From NCBI RefSeq assembly GCF_019039055.1, contig NZ_JAHOPB010000001.1:2046001-2110000 (forward strand): a DNA stretch of 64,000 bases, read 5' to 3'. Shown in pieces: positions 34,777 to 43,486 of the stretch (position 1 is the first letter of the stretch; every line of letters starts with the position of its first letter). The notes under the pieces were generated by a model. That model was not told the DNA's origin, did not search any database, and worked only from the letters and a program-made list of their open reading frames with translations. A program made the translations under genes and the position numbers. The stretch is from Reyranella humidisoli. Lineage in GTDB: Bacteria; Pseudomonadota; Alphaproteobacteria; Reyranellales; Reyranellaceae.

Positions 34777-36315
34777 TTGAAGATCACCCGACGTACTGCC
34801 TTGCTTTCGACCACGGCCGCCCTGCTGGGCGCCACCGCCGCCTCGCCTGCGTCGGCGCAGAAGGCCGCCGACCAGTTGCGCATCCTGTTCAACGACGCCG
34901 TGCCCAACGTCGACATGTATTTCAACAGCCAGCGCACCGGCCTGATCCTCGCGCACCAGGCGTGGGACATGCTGGTGCATCGCGATCCCGCGACCTTCGA
35001 GATCAAGCCGTCGCTCGCCACCGACTGGAAGTTCACCGACGACAATACGCTCGATCTTACGATCCGGCAGGGCGTGAAGTTCCATGACGGCAGCGGCCTC
35101 ACGCCCGACGACGTCGTCTACACGATCAACATGGCGGCCGATCCCGCCTCAAAGGTGGCGACGCCGTCCAACTATGCCTGGATCGACAAGGCCGAGAAGA
35201 CCGGCGACTGGACCGTGCGCATCAAGATGAAGCGGCCGACGCCTGCCGCGCTCGAATATCTCGCCATGGTGACGCCGATCCATCCCAAGGCCTATCGCGA
35301 GAAGGTCGGCCCGGAAGGCTTCTCGGCCAAGCCGGTCGGCGCGGGTCCGTACAAGATCGTGAAGAACGATCAGGGCAAGGAAGTGTTCTTCGAGCGCTTC
35401 GACGATTACTGGAAGGGCTCGCCCAAGGGCGTGCCGGCGATCAAGAAGCTGCACGTCCGCTTCGTGCCCGACCTCGCCACCGCGGTGACCGAGGTGCTGG
35501 CGCAGAAGGCCGACTGGATCTGGAACATCAATCCCGACCAGACCGACAGCATCAACAAGATGCCGTTCCTTCAGGCCGTGCGCCAGGAATCGATGCGCGT
35601 CGGCTACCTCTCGATCGACGCCGCCGGCCGCTCGGGGGCGGGCAATCCGCTCACCAACCTCAAGGTGCGCCAGGCGATCTGGCACGCGGTCGACCGCAAG
35701 CAGTTCGCGGACAAGCTGGTGGGCGGCGGCAGCCGCGTGCCGCCCGCACCGTGCTTCCCCAGCCAGTTCGGCTGCGATGCCGATGCCGCGGTGAAGTACG
35801 ACTACGATCCGGCAAAGGCCAAGGCGCTGCTGGCGGAAGCCGGCTTCCCCAACGGCTTCGACGTCGAGATGGTGAGCTACGTGCAGCCGACCTCGTGGGG
35901 CGCGGCGATCCAGAACTATCTCACCGCCGTCGGTATCCGCGCCAAGATCACCCAGCTCCAGGTCGCGCCGGCCATCCAGAAGGCCCAGAAGGGCGAGGCG
36001 CCGCTCTACATGGGAAGCTGGGGCAGCTACTCGATCAACGACGTCTCGGCCATCATGCCCGTCATGTTCGGCGCCGGCGCGCTCGACAACTACTCGAAGG
36101 ATCCCGAACTCGAGAAGCTTGTTGCGGAGGGCGGCTCCACATCCAACACCGAGGCGCGCAAGAAGGCCTACTCGGCGGCGGTGAAGATCGCGACCGAGAA
36201 GGCCTACTGGCTGCCGATCAACACCTACGTGAACACCTACGCCTTCTCGAAGGCGCTGGACTTCAAGACCTTCCCCGACGAACTGCCGCGCTTCTACTTC
36301 GCGAAGTGGAAGTAA
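34777..36315 (+). CDS. ABC transporter substrate-binding protein, family 5 (dipeptide/oligopeptide type)
   Basis: This 512-residue periplasmic receptor has a twin-arginine-like signal ([28 protein letters not shown]) and SBP_bac_5 blocks: [40 protein letters not shown] and [15 protein letters not shown]. The start is a TTG at 34777, supported by GGAGG six bases upstream; there is no ATG near the signal. It feeds the Dpp-type permease encoded by the genes at 36362-40057, but those lie on the opposite strand and converge on it, so expression of receptor and pump is separate. Confidence 0.9.
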   Translation: MKITRRTALLSTTAALLGATAASPASAQKAADQLRILFNDAVPNVDMYFNSQRTGLILAHQAWDMLVHRDPATFEIKPSLATDWKFTDDNTLDLTIRQGVKFHDGSGLTPDDVVYTINMAADPASKVATPSNYAWIDKAEKTGDWTVRIKMKRPTPAALEYLAMVTPIHPKAYREKVGPEGFSAKPVGAGPYKIVKNDQGKEVFFERFDDYWKGSPKGVPAIKKLHVRFVPDLATAVTEVLAQKADWIWNINPDQTDSINKMPFLQAVRQESMRVGYLSIDAAGRSGAGNPLTNLKVRQAIWHAVDRKQFADKLVGGGSRVPPAPCFPSQFGCDADAAVKYDYDPAKAKALLAEAGFPNGFDVEMVSYVQPTSWGAAIQNYLTAVGIRAKITQLQVAPAIQKAQKGEAPLYMGSWGSYSINDVSAIMPVMFGAGALDNYSKDPELEKLVAEGGSTSNTEARKKAYSAAVKIATEKAYWLPINTYVNTYAFSKALDFKTFPDELPRFYFAKWK

Positions 36316-36338
36316 CGCGCCGCAGGCGCGTTACTTCC
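36308..36338. terminator. Bidirectional hairpin after the family 5 binding protein
   Basis: GGAAGTAACGCGCC and GGCGCGTTACTTCC form a perfect 14-bp stem around a GCA loop. The left arm includes the last codons and stop of the receptor gene. No T run follows, so termination would be rho-assisted or the hairpin may protect the mRNA end. It separates two convergent genes. Confidence 0.6.
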
Positions 36339-36367
36339 ATCCCGAGCGAAGTCGAGGGATCTCAGGG
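36339..36367. repeat. Single arm of an intergenic palindromic repeat
   Basis: ATCCCGAGCGAAGTCGAGGG resembles one arm of the elements at 48042 and 55482 (ATCCCGAACGAAGTGAGGG). Only one arm is present, and it runs into the stop codon of the dppF-like gene at 36362. Confidence 0.55.
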
Positions 36368-37330
36368 AACCAGCAGACACTCCACGCCGCCGCCGGGCCG
36401 AGGCCTGAGCGGCGGCGTTTCTATTGAGCAGCGCGGTTCGGCGATCGGGCAGCGCGGATGGAAGCGGCATCCCGGCGGGATGTTGGCCGGATCGGGCATG
36501 ACGTCGCCCAGGCCCACGTCGGGCACGCCGAGGCCGGGCTCGGGCGTCAGCACCGAGGCCAGCAGCGCCTTGGTGTAGGGATGCTCCGGGTCGTGGAACA
36601 GCGCCTGCGTCGGCTTCTTCTCGACGATGCGGCCGAGATACATGACCGCCACCTCGGTCGCGACGTGCTCGACGACCGCGAGATTGTGGCTGATGAACAG
36701 ATAGGTGAGGCCGAGGTCGCGGCGCAGCTCCGCCAGCAGGTTCAGGATCTGCGCCTGCACCGAGACGTCGAGCGCCGATGTCGGCTCGTCGCACACCACG
36801 ATGCGCGGCCGCAGCACGAGGGCGCGCGCAATGGCAACGCGCTGGCGCTGGCCGCCGGACAGTTCGGCGGGGAGACGATTGCCCATCTCGCCCGGCAGGC
36901 CGACACGCTCCAGCATCTCGTCGACCCGCTTGGCGATCTCGGCGCGGGAGAAGGTGCCCTGCGCCTGCAGCGGCATCGCCACGATGTCGCGGATGCGGGT
37001 CAGCGGATTGAGCGAAGAGAACGGATCCTGGAACACCGGCTGGATCAGCCGCGCGCGGGCCTTGCGATCCATGTCGACGATGCGCTGGCCCTCGACTGCG
37101 ATGTCGCCGGAGTCGGGCGCGAGCAGGCCCAGGATCAGGCGGGCGAGGGTGGACTTGCCGCAGCCCGATTCGCCCACGACCCCGAGCACGCCGCCCGGCG
37201 GCACGGCAAACGAGACGCCGTCGACGGCGACGACGCGACGATCCTTGCCCAGGATGCCGCCCGAGACGCGGAAGGTTTTGCCGACGGACTTGAGTTCGAT
37301 CGCAGGCAGTGCTGTCGTGCTCACACTCAT
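36362..37330 (-). CDS. dppF: Dipeptide/oligopeptide ABC transporter ATPase (DppF/OppF type)
   Basis: This 322-residue ATPase has Walker A GESGCGKST, signature LSGGQRQRVAIARAL, Walker B CDEPTSALD and the OppF-type C-terminal extension with RFHPRCPIAEPRC, the Cys-rich loop that binds an iron-sulfur cluster in some relatives. It energises peptide or nickel-type import with the DppD-like partner. Its start overlaps the end of the preceding ATPase gene as ATGA. It is the last gene of the dppBCDF-like operon. Confidence 0.92.
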   Translation of the reverse strand: MSVSTTALPAIELKSVGKTFRVSGGILGKDRRVVAVDGVSFAVPPGGVLGVVGESGCGKSTLARLILGLLAPDSGDIAVEGQRIVDMDRKARARLIQPVFQDPFSSLNPLTRIRDIVAMPLQAQGTFSRAEIAKRVDEMLERVGLPGEMGNRLPAELSGGQRQRVAIARALVLRPRIVVCDEPTSALDVSVQAQILNLLAELRRDLGLTYLFISHNLAVVEHVATEVAVMYLGRIVEKKPTQALFHDPEHPYTKALLASVLTPEPGLGVPDVGLGDVMPDPANIPPGCRFHPRCPIAEPRCSIETPPLRPRPGGGVECLLVP

Positions 37331-38283
37331 GGCGCCAACCGGCAGAGATAGTCGTGGCCGGGCGCGGCGGTCTGATGCGGCACGGTGTGGGCGCAGGTCG
37401 CGTCGGCGAAGGTGCAGCGGTCGCGGAAGCCGCAGCCCTCGAAGCCCGGACCGATGCGCGGCACGGTGCCGGGGATCGAGCCCAGCGGTTCATCCTGCCG
37501 CTGCTTGCCCGGCACCGGCACACAGCGCAGCAGGCCCTGCGTGTAGGGATGGCGCGGATCGGCGAAGAGCTGCGCGGTCGCGGCGCTTTCGACGACTTCG
37601 CCGGCATACATGACCGAGACGCGATGGGCGACGCGGGCCACGATGCCGAGATCGTGGGTGATGAGGAGCAGGCCGAGGCCGAGGTCGCGCTGGAGCTGCG
37701 CCAGCAGGCGCAGGATCTGCGCCTGCACCGTGACGTCGAGCGCCGTGGTCGGCTCGTCGGCGATCAGCAGCTGCGGCTCGCACATCAGCGCCATGGCGAT
37801 CATCACCCTCTGGCGCAGGCCGCCCGAGAGCTGGTGCGGGAACTGGCCGAGGCGCAGGCCCGGCGCGGTGATGCCGACGCGGCCCAGCAGATCGGCGGCG
37901 CGGTCGATGGCGATCCGCTGGCTCACCTTCTTGTGGCGGCGCATCACCTCGGTCATCTGCGAGCCGATCGTGTAGGCCGGATTGAGGCTGGTCATCGGCT
38001 CCTGGAAGATCATCGCCATGGCGTTGCCGCGCAGCCGCGCCATGCCACGATCGTCGAGCTTCAGCAGGTCCTCGCCCTGGAAGCTGAGGCGCTGGGCCGT
38101 GCGATGGCCGCCGCGCGCCAGCAGGTTCATGACGGCGAGCGCGGTTACCGACTTGCCGCAGCCCGACTCGCCCACCAGGCAATGGGTTTCGCCGCGTTCG
38201 ACCGTGAGCGAGGCGCCACGCACCGCCGAGGTGCTGCCGCCGAAGCCCACTTCGAGCTTTTCGACTTCGAGAAGCGCGCTCAC
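37327..38283 (-). CDS. dppD: Dipeptide/oligopeptide ABC transporter ATPase (DppD/OppD type)
   Basis: This 318-residue ATPase has Walker A GESGCGKSV, signature LSGGLRQRVMIAMAL, Walker B ADEPTTALD and the C-terminal OppD extension with FRDRCTFADATC. Compared with its partner, the signature has Leu in place of Gln (LSGGLRQ), a common variant of DppD. It overlaps both neighbours by four bases (ATGA), consistent with one polycistronic mRNA. Confidence 0.92.
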   Translation of the reverse strand: MSALLEVEKLEVGFGGSTSAVRGASLTVERGETHCLVGESGCGKSVTALAVMNLLARGGHRTAQRLSFQGEDLLKLDDRGMARLRGNAMAMIFQEPMTSLNPAYTIGSQMTEVMRRHKKVSQRIAIDRAADLLGRVGITAPGLRLGQFPHQLSGGLRQRVMIAMALMCEPQLLIADEPTTALDVTVQAQILRLLAQLQRDLGLGLLLITHDLGIVARVAHRVSVMYAGEVVESAATAQLFADPRHPYTQGLLRCVPVPGKQRQDEPLGSIPGTVPRIGPGFEGCGFRDRCTFADATCAHTVPHQTAAPGHDYLCRLAP

Positions 38284-39146
38284 GAGCGGGACCGCGTTCC
38301 GAAGGCGTCGCGCAACCCGTCGCCCAGCAGGTTGATGCCGAGCACCAGCACGAACAGCGCCACGCCCGGGATCACGATCACCCAGGGGCTGAAGAACATG
38401 TAGTCCTTCGCTTCGGCGATCATCAGACCCCAGGAAGGCAACGGCGGCGGCACGCCGAGGCCGAGGAACGACAGCGTCGCCTCGAGCAGGATGGCGAGCG
38501 CGATCTCAAGCGTCGCCACCACGACGAGATGGCTCGCGATGTTGGGCAGCACCTCGCGCGACAGCACGCGGAAGCGCGAGCAGCCGGCGCACCAGGCGGC
38601 CGCCACGAAGTCGAGGTTGCGCACCTGCATGGAGGTCGAGCGCGCGACGACGGCGAAGCGGTCCCACAGCAGCAGGCCGAGGGTCAGCACCAGCAGGGTC
38701 ATCGACGTGCCGAGCAGGCCCACGACCGCGAGCGCCACGAGGACGACCGGAATCGAGAGGCGCGTGGTGATGGCGAACAGCACGGCATCGTCGATGCGTC
38801 CGCCGAAGAAGCCGCCCAGCACCCCGATGGTGATGCCGATCACGCCCGACACGATGGTCACGGTGACGCCGATCAGCATCGAGATGCGGCAGCCCCAGAT
38901 CAGGCGCGAAAGATAGTCGCGACCGAGCTGGTCGGTGCCGAGGATGAAGTCGGGATTGTGCCCCTCCATCCAGAAGGGCACGAGCAGGCGGCGGTTGAGA
39001 TCCTGGGCAAACGGGTCGTGCGGCACGATCAGCGGCGCGAAGATCGCGCAGAACAGCGCGAGGCCGACGATGACCGCCCCGATCCAGGTGCCGGCGCTCT
39101 TCCAGCCCCGGCGGGGACCGGCGTTGATCGTGATCGCGGCACTCAT
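38280..39146 (-). CDS. dppC: Dipeptide-type ABC permease (DppC)
   Basis: This 288-residue membrane protein has an N-terminal helix and five more in the permease core. It contains FILGTDQLGRDYLSRLIWG, the conserved DppC/OppC N-terminal block, and the ATPase-contact EAA loop with EATLSFLGLGVPPPLPSWG. The ATG at 39146 overlaps the DppB stop as ATGA; the longer open frame upstream is another reading of the DppB gene. It forms the import channel with DppB. Confidence 0.92.
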   Translation of the reverse strand: MSAAITINAGPRRGWKSAGTWIGAVIVGLALFCAIFAPLIVPHDPFAQDLNRRLLVPFWMEGHNPDFILGTDQLGRDYLSRLIWGCRISMLIGVTVTIVSGVIGITIGVLGGFFGGRIDDAVLFAITTRLSIPVVLVALAVVGLLGTSMTLLVLTLGLLLWDRFAVVARSTSMQVRNLDFVAAAWCAGCSRFRVLSREVLPNIASHLVVVATLEIALAILLEATLSFLGLGVPPPLPSWGLMIAEAKDYMFFSPWVIVIPGVALFVLVLGINLLGDGLRDAFGTRSRS

Positions 39147-40057
39147 GCCCGCAGCCGCGGATCGAGGACGGCGTTCAGCAGGTCGGAGACCATGGTCAGG
39201 GCCACATAGATGACGGCGAGGACCAGCACGACGGCCTGCACTACCGGGAAGTCGTTCTTCGCGATGCTCTCCCAGGCGAGGAAGCCGACACCGTGCAGGG
39301 CGAAAACCTGCTCGATGACGATCGAACCGCCCAGCATGAAGCCGAGCTGCACGGCGGCGATCGCCACGACCGGGATGGCGGCGTTGCGCAGCGCATGCTT
39401 CAGCAGGATGGAGGCCCGCGACAGGCCCTTGGCGCGGGCCGTGCGGATATAGTCGCTGCTCATCGCCTGGATCATGCCGGCGCGCGTGAGGCGTGTGAGG
39501 GCGGGCACCGCGGAGAAGGAGAGCACAATGCCGGGCATCACGAAATGCTCCCATGAGCCGGTGCCCGAGATCGGCAGCCAGCCCAGGGTAAGGCCGAAGA
39601 TGATCATCAGCAGCAGGCCGAGCCAGAAGGACGGCATCGCCTGGCCGATCAGGGCGACCATCTGCACGGCGCGATCGAAGTTGGTGTTCTCGCGGACCGC
39701 CGCGAGGATGCCCATCGGGATCGAGATGAGCAGCGCGAGGGAAAGGCCCGTCAGGCCGAGCGTCAGCGTCACCGGCATGCGCTCGGCGATCAGGGTCGAG
39801 ACGCGCGTCTGGAAGAAATAGCTGTTACCGAGATCGCCGGTCACGGCGCGGCCGACCCAGTCGAAGAACTGCGTGAGCACGGGGCGGTCGAGGCCATAAG
39901 CCTTGCGGACCGCCTCGATGTCGGCCGCCGTGGCATTGGGACCGGCGATCGATATGGCGAGATCGCCCGACAGCCGCGTCAGGACGAACGCAAGCGTCAT
40001 GACGGTCGCGGCGACGAGCAGCGCCACGATCAGGCGGCGGAAGAGAAAACGAAGCAT
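39143..40057 (-). CDS. dppB: Dipeptide-type ABC permease (DppB)
   Basis: This 304-residue membrane protein has six hydrophobic helices and typical DppB text: MLRFLFRRLIVALLVAATV, RKAYGLDRPVLTQFFDWVGR, and AIPVVAIAAVQLGFMLGGSIVIEQVF. It is the first gene of the dppBCDF-like operon. The matching binding protein is transcribed from the opposite end. No strong ribosome site precedes the ATG at 40057; the 137-bp region upstream is shared with the divergent metallopeptidase. Confidence 0.92.
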   Translation of the reverse strand: MLRFLFRRLIVALLVAATVMTLAFVLTRLSGDLAISIAGPNATAADIEAVRKAYGLDRPVLTQFFDWVGRAVTGDLGNSYFFQTRVSTLIAERMPVTLTLGLTGLSLALLISIPMGILAAVRENTNFDRAVQMVALIGQAMPSFWLGLLLMIIFGLTLGWLPISGTGSWEHFVMPGIVLSFSAVPALTRLTRAGMIQAMSSDYIRTARAKGLSRASILLKHALRNAAIPVVAIAAVQLGFMLGGSIVIEQVFALHGVGFLAWESIAKNDFPVVQAVVLVLAVIYVALTMVSDLLNAVLDPRLRA

Positions 40058-40194
40058 GTGCGGCGGCTAGCTTAAAGGGGATCGGTCGGGAACGCGATCA
40101 TGCGAATACCGCGCCAAACCTCGGGACAGCAAGCGCCGCAAACGGTCACGACGGAGCGCTTGGCGAGGGCGCGCGGGTCCTATATGGGGGAGTC

Positions 40195-40650
40195 ATGCCG
40201 GTCTTCAACAATCCTCGGCGCACGCCGTGCTTCGGCCTCGCGCCCACACTGGAGGATTTCGAAGCGATCGCCGCCGAGGCGCTCGCGACGATCCCCGAGG
40301 AGTTTCGCAAGCACATCGGCAACGTGCGCATCCAGATCGACGACTTCCCGTCCGACGAGATCGAGAAGCAGATGGAACTCGATACGCCGTTCGACCTGCT
40401 CGGCCTCTATCAGGGCGTCTCGATGATGGAGCGCGGCGCGGGCCATGTCGCCAACGACATCGACCGGATCTTCCTCTATCGCCGCCCGATCCTCGACTAC
40501 TGGTGCGAATCGGGCGAGGATCTGCCGCATATCGTGCGCCATGTGCTGATCCACGAGATCGGCCACCACTTCGGCCTGAGCGACGACGACATGGAAGCGA
40601 TCGAAGCAAAGGCAGAGGAAGAATCGCAGCGCGTCCAGCCGAACGCCTGA
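40195..40650 (+). CDS. Zincin-like metallopeptidase family protein (DUF1025)
   Basis: This 151-residue protein carries the zinc motif HVLIHEIGHHFGLSDDDM, i.e. HExxHxxGxxD, in the C-terminal half, and the family lead-in FEAIAAEALATIPEEFRKHIGNV. Such minimal zincins are widespread cytosolic proteins whose substrate is unknown. GGGGGAG precedes the ATG. It is divergent from the dpp operon and convergent with the superoxide dismutase, with a palindromic element between. Confidence 0.9.
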   Translation: MPVFNNPRRTPCFGLAPTLEDFEAIAAEALATIPEEFRKHIGNVRIQIDDFPSDEIEKQMELDTPFDLLGLYQGVSMMERGAGHVANDIDRIFLYRRPILDYWCESGEDLPHIVRHVLIHEIGHHFGLSDDDMEAIEAKAEEESQRVQPNA

Positions 40651-40655
40651 CACTC

Positions 40656-40779
40656 CCGTCGTCTCGACCGAAGCGCGCAGCGCGGAGCGGAGAGACCTTC
40701 GCCCGACGATTTGCCGGCTTTTTTGGGGGAGAGAAGATCTCTCCACTCCGCACCTTCGGTGCTCCGGTCGAGATGACGG
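40656..40779. repeat. Palindromic intergenic element (CTCGACC type)
   Basis: The left arm starts CCGTCGTCTCGACCGAAGC and the right arm is its imperfect complement, ending GCTCCGGTCGAGATGACGG; both continue inward to GGAGAGA(C/T)CTT. Total length is about 124 bp, with about 40-bp arms. It fills the gap between convergent genes and may stop transcription both ways. Confidence 0.75.
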
Positions 40780-40786
40780 CTTTGCT

Positions 40787-41500
40787 TTAAACCCGCATGG
40801 CCTCGCGATAGAGGCGCTCTGCGTTCGTCCACTTGATCGCCTGCACGAAAGCCTCGATGTATTTCGCGATGTCGGTGCCGTAGTCGCCTGAATAGGCATG
40901 CTCGTACATGTCCATCACGAGCAGCGGGACAGCGGCGGCCGGTGCCATCGAATCGTTTTCGGCGCGGTAGTTGAACAGGCGCTTGTCACGCGGCGTATAG
41001 GCCAGGATCACCCAGCCGGTCCCCGAGGCCAGCGACCTGGCCGTGCCGACGAACTCCGCCTTCCAGCGGTCGAGACTGCCGAAGTCGCGGGACAGGGCTT
41101 GCGCCAGAAGACCGGCCGGCCGGGTGGGCGCTTCGGCGAGGCCGTCGAAATAGATTTCGTGCAGGACCACCGCGTTGTGCGCGGTCTGCTCCTCGCGCTT
41201 CAGTTCGCCAACCTTCTCGGGCGGCATGTCCGCGAAATCGGCCTTCGCCAGTTGCTCGCCGATCGCGTTCAGCTTCTTCACCGTGCCGGCATATTCCGTG
41301 TCGTGATGGGTGCGGAGGAGATTGGCCGACAGGCCCTTCACCTTCTGGGGATTGATGGTCAGGGGCCTGAGTGTAACCTTCGGGACGGGAACGGCGCTTG
41401 CCAGTTGCGGCGGCACCTGCTGGGCGCGTGCAGCAATGGCGATGGCGCCCACCAGCAGGCCGGCGCCCGCAGCCATGGATCGGCGCGAGATGGCGGTCAT
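40787..41500 (-). CDS. Exported Fe/Mn-type superoxide dismutase
   Basis: This 237-residue protein has a twin-arginine signal (ISRRSMAAGAGLLVGAIAIAARAQ) and the Fe/Mn SOD fold. Likely metal ligands are His65 (THHDTEYAG), His114 (LHEIYFDG), Asp197 and His201 (MDMYEHAY), so the site is complete. The segment RTHHDTEYAGTVKKLN places it in the divergent secreted branch rather than with cytosolic SodB. It would remove superoxide in the periplasm. AGGAGTCTCC precedes the ATG. It is last in an operon with Bug, mug and DUF1254 genes. Confidence 0.85.
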   Translation of the reverse strand: MTAISRRSMAAGAGLLVGAIAIAARAQQVPPQLASAVPVPKVTLRPLTINPQKVKGLSANLLRTHHDTEYAGTVKKLNAIGEQLAKADFADMPPEKVGELKREEQTAHNAVVLHEIYFDGLAEAPTRPAGLLAQALSRDFGSLDRWKAEFVGTARSLASGTGWVILAYTPRDKRLFNYRAENDSMAPAAAVPLLVMDMYEHAYSGDYGTDIAKYIEAFVQAIKWTNAERLYREAMRV

Positions 41501-41534
41501 GGAGACTCCTGCGTGTTCGCTGGAGGAACGCCGG

Positions 41535-42947
41535 TCAGCGGGCGGAGTTGCGTCGCACCGGAGGCACCCGGTAGCGCCCCTCGATCAGCGCGTCGTCGGG
41601 CAGGAAGGCACGCAGCACGAGGCGCATCGGTCCCGCGGGGGCGGGGAGCCAGTTTGCCGCTCGGTCGCTCGAAGGGCGTTCCCGCTGGATGTAGATCGTG
41701 AGCGATCCATCGGCGCCGTGAACCAGATCGGGGGTCCTGTCGCCGATCGAATAGCGGTCGATGGCATTCTCGCTGAAGTAGGCGCGGCCTTCCGGCGTGA
41801 CTTCGTAGGCGGACAGGGACCAGAAGGCACGCACCGGCGGAAGGCGCCCGGCGGGGAAGGTGAGCACGTAGCGGTCGGCGCCCGACAGCGGCCGACGTTC
41901 CGCATCCACGACACAGGTCACATAGACCGCTTCGCCCGGCATCAGCGCACCGAGCGCCGTCAGGGCGGTGGCGGCACGATAGAGATAGTCGTCGCCGAAA
42001 TTGCCGAAATGCCGCTCGCCATAGGTCCAGCCGTCGACCGTCCGGCCGTGTCCGGCGGCGGTGCGGATCTCGGCATGGCCCTGCTCGATGCCGGCAAGGA
42101 TGGCGCGCCGTTCGGTCTCGCTGAAGGCGCGCCGGTCGAACTTGCGCCCGGGCTTCAGCTTCAGCGGCGCCAGCGCGTCGAACAGCGGGCGGTCACGCGC
42201 AGGCAATGGACTTTCGCCAAGTGCCCGCATGCCGATGTCGAACAGATCGAAGGGCTCGCCGGGATGGGCGGCCGGCCAGTCGGCGACGGGTTCGGGCGGC
42301 GCCTGCGTGCGGAAGCGCATCAACTCGCCGGTTTCGAGGATGCGCCGCTCGTTGCGCATGTCCGGCGTCTCGAGCAGCACACGGCTCTGCAGGATGCGCA
42401 CGCGGTCGAGTTCCTCGGGCCCGTCGACCAGGATGCGGCCCAGAAGCCAGACCGATGTCGTCGGCGCCCGCACCAGCGTGACGTCGCCCGGCGCGTCACC
42501 CTTCCACGCCGGCCCGACGATCATGTGCGTGGCCAGCCCCTTGCCCCCAAGCCGATGGCTGACGACGAGGAAATTGTCGGTGAACAGGTCGATGAAGGCA
42601 TAGCTGTAATAGAGGTCGCCCACCGGCGGCACGGTGAGGAACAGCGGTTCCAGCGAGAGATCGAGCCAGGCCGAGGAATAGAGCGTGTCGGCATTCGGCG
42701 TCGTGACGTCCCGCGTGCTCGGATCGGCGAGCGTCGGCATGTGGCGGAAGCGGTTGAGCCGCTGGCGTTGCGGATTCTTTTCGTCGACCGTCGCGTGCCA
42801 GCGGGCGCAGTACATCTCGTAGATCGGGAAGAGGTAGATCGTGGCGCGCCGCGCGAGGTCGCGGAGCGTCGTCTGTGTATCCTGGGCCCGGGCAAGCGTC
42901 GGCAGGGCGACCAGGCTGGCGAGCGCGGCGCGACGGCCAATCCTCAC
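41535..42947 (-). CDS. DUF1254/DUF1214 exported protein
   Basis: This 470-residue protein has a twin-arginine signal (MRIGRRAALASLVALPTLARAQ), an N-terminal DUF1254 domain (FPIYEMYCARWHAT, TTPNADTLYSSAWLDLS, the conserved PNxDTLY motif) and a C-terminal DUF1214 domain (RAFWSLSAYEVTPEGRAYFSENAIDRYSIGDRT). The biochemical role of the family is unknown. It starts with a GTG that overlaps the mug stop (GTGA). The periplasmic SOD gene follows after 34 bp. Confidence 0.9.
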   Translation of the reverse strand: MRIGRRAALASLVALPTLARAQDTQTTLRDLARRATIYLFPIYEMYCARWHATVDEKNPQRQRLNRFRHMPTLADPSTRDVTTPNADTLYSSAWLDLSLEPLFLTVPPVGDLYYSYAFIDLFTDNFLVVSHRLGGKGLATHMIVGPAWKGDAPGDVTLVRAPTTSVWLLGRILVDGPEELDRVRILQSRVLLETPDMRNERRILETGELMRFRTQAPPEPVADWPAAHPGEPFDLFDIGMRALGESPLPARDRPLFDALAPLKLKPGRKFDRRAFSETERRAILAGIEQGHAEIRTAAGHGRTVDGWTYGERHFGNFGDDYLYRAATALTALGALMPGEAVYVTCVVDAERRPLSGADRYVLTFPAGRLPPVRAFWSLSAYEVTPEGRAYFSENAIDRYSIGDRTPDLVHGADGSLTIYIQRERPSSDRAANWLPAPAGPMRLVLRAFLPDDALIEGRYRVPPVRRNSAR

Positions 42948-43486
42948 GCCGCACGCTCGCGCAGACGTCGCCGTTCGGCAACGAACGCGGCGGCTTCTTT
43001 CCAGGGCGCCAGCGTCCAGAACGACCGCGCGCGACCCGAGGGTGAGGCGAGCACGAAGGCCACGGCCCCTTCGAGAAGCTCGACGTGGCGACCATAGGCG
43101 GGCGTCTTGATGCCGAGGGCCAGCGACGCCGCATTCTTGGAGGTGAAGGCAATGGCGGCGGGGCGGAAGCGCCGCAGCTTGGCGTGCAGCGACTGCGCGT
43201 CCATCGCCGCGGGCGTCAGCTCATGATCCGATCCGACCTCGGTCTTGTTGAGGTCGGTGAGGCCGAGGCCCAGTGCGACCAACTCGGGGAAGCGCTGCGG
43301 CGACAGCCGTTCCGGCGTCAGGCCGACCGCATGCAGGGTCGGCCAGAAGGCATTGCCGGGATTGGCATAATAGGCACGGGCCTTGAAGGAGGCCGGGCTG
43401 GGCGCGGTGCCGCAGAACACCAGATCGAGACCGGGCGCCAGCAAGTCCGGGATGAGGTGGTTACTCCGCCTTGATGCCTGCGGCAC
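42944..43486 (-). CDS. mug: G:T/U mismatch-specific DNA glycosylase (Mug)
   Basis: This 180-residue enzyme belongs to the Mug/TDG branch of uracil-DNA glycosylases: FCGTAPSPASFKARAYYANPGNAFW (active-site loop) and LASPSGRARSFW (the helix-insertion loop, usually SPSGxxR). It removes uracil and ethenocytosine from mismatches. A GTG at 43486 is the start, with GAGG six bases before; this overlaps the Bug gene end by 26 bases. Its place between an importer receptor and an exported protein is odd and suggests transcription convenience only. Confidence 0.88.
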   Translation of the reverse strand: MPQASRRSNHLIPDLLAPGLDLVFCGTAPSPASFKARAYYANPGNAFWPTLHAVGLTPERLSPQRFPELVALGLGLTDLNKTEVGSDHELTPAAMDAQSLHAKLRRFRPAAIAFTSKNAASLALGIKTPAYGRHVELLEGAVAFVLASPSGRARSFWTLAPWKEAAAFVAERRRLRERAA

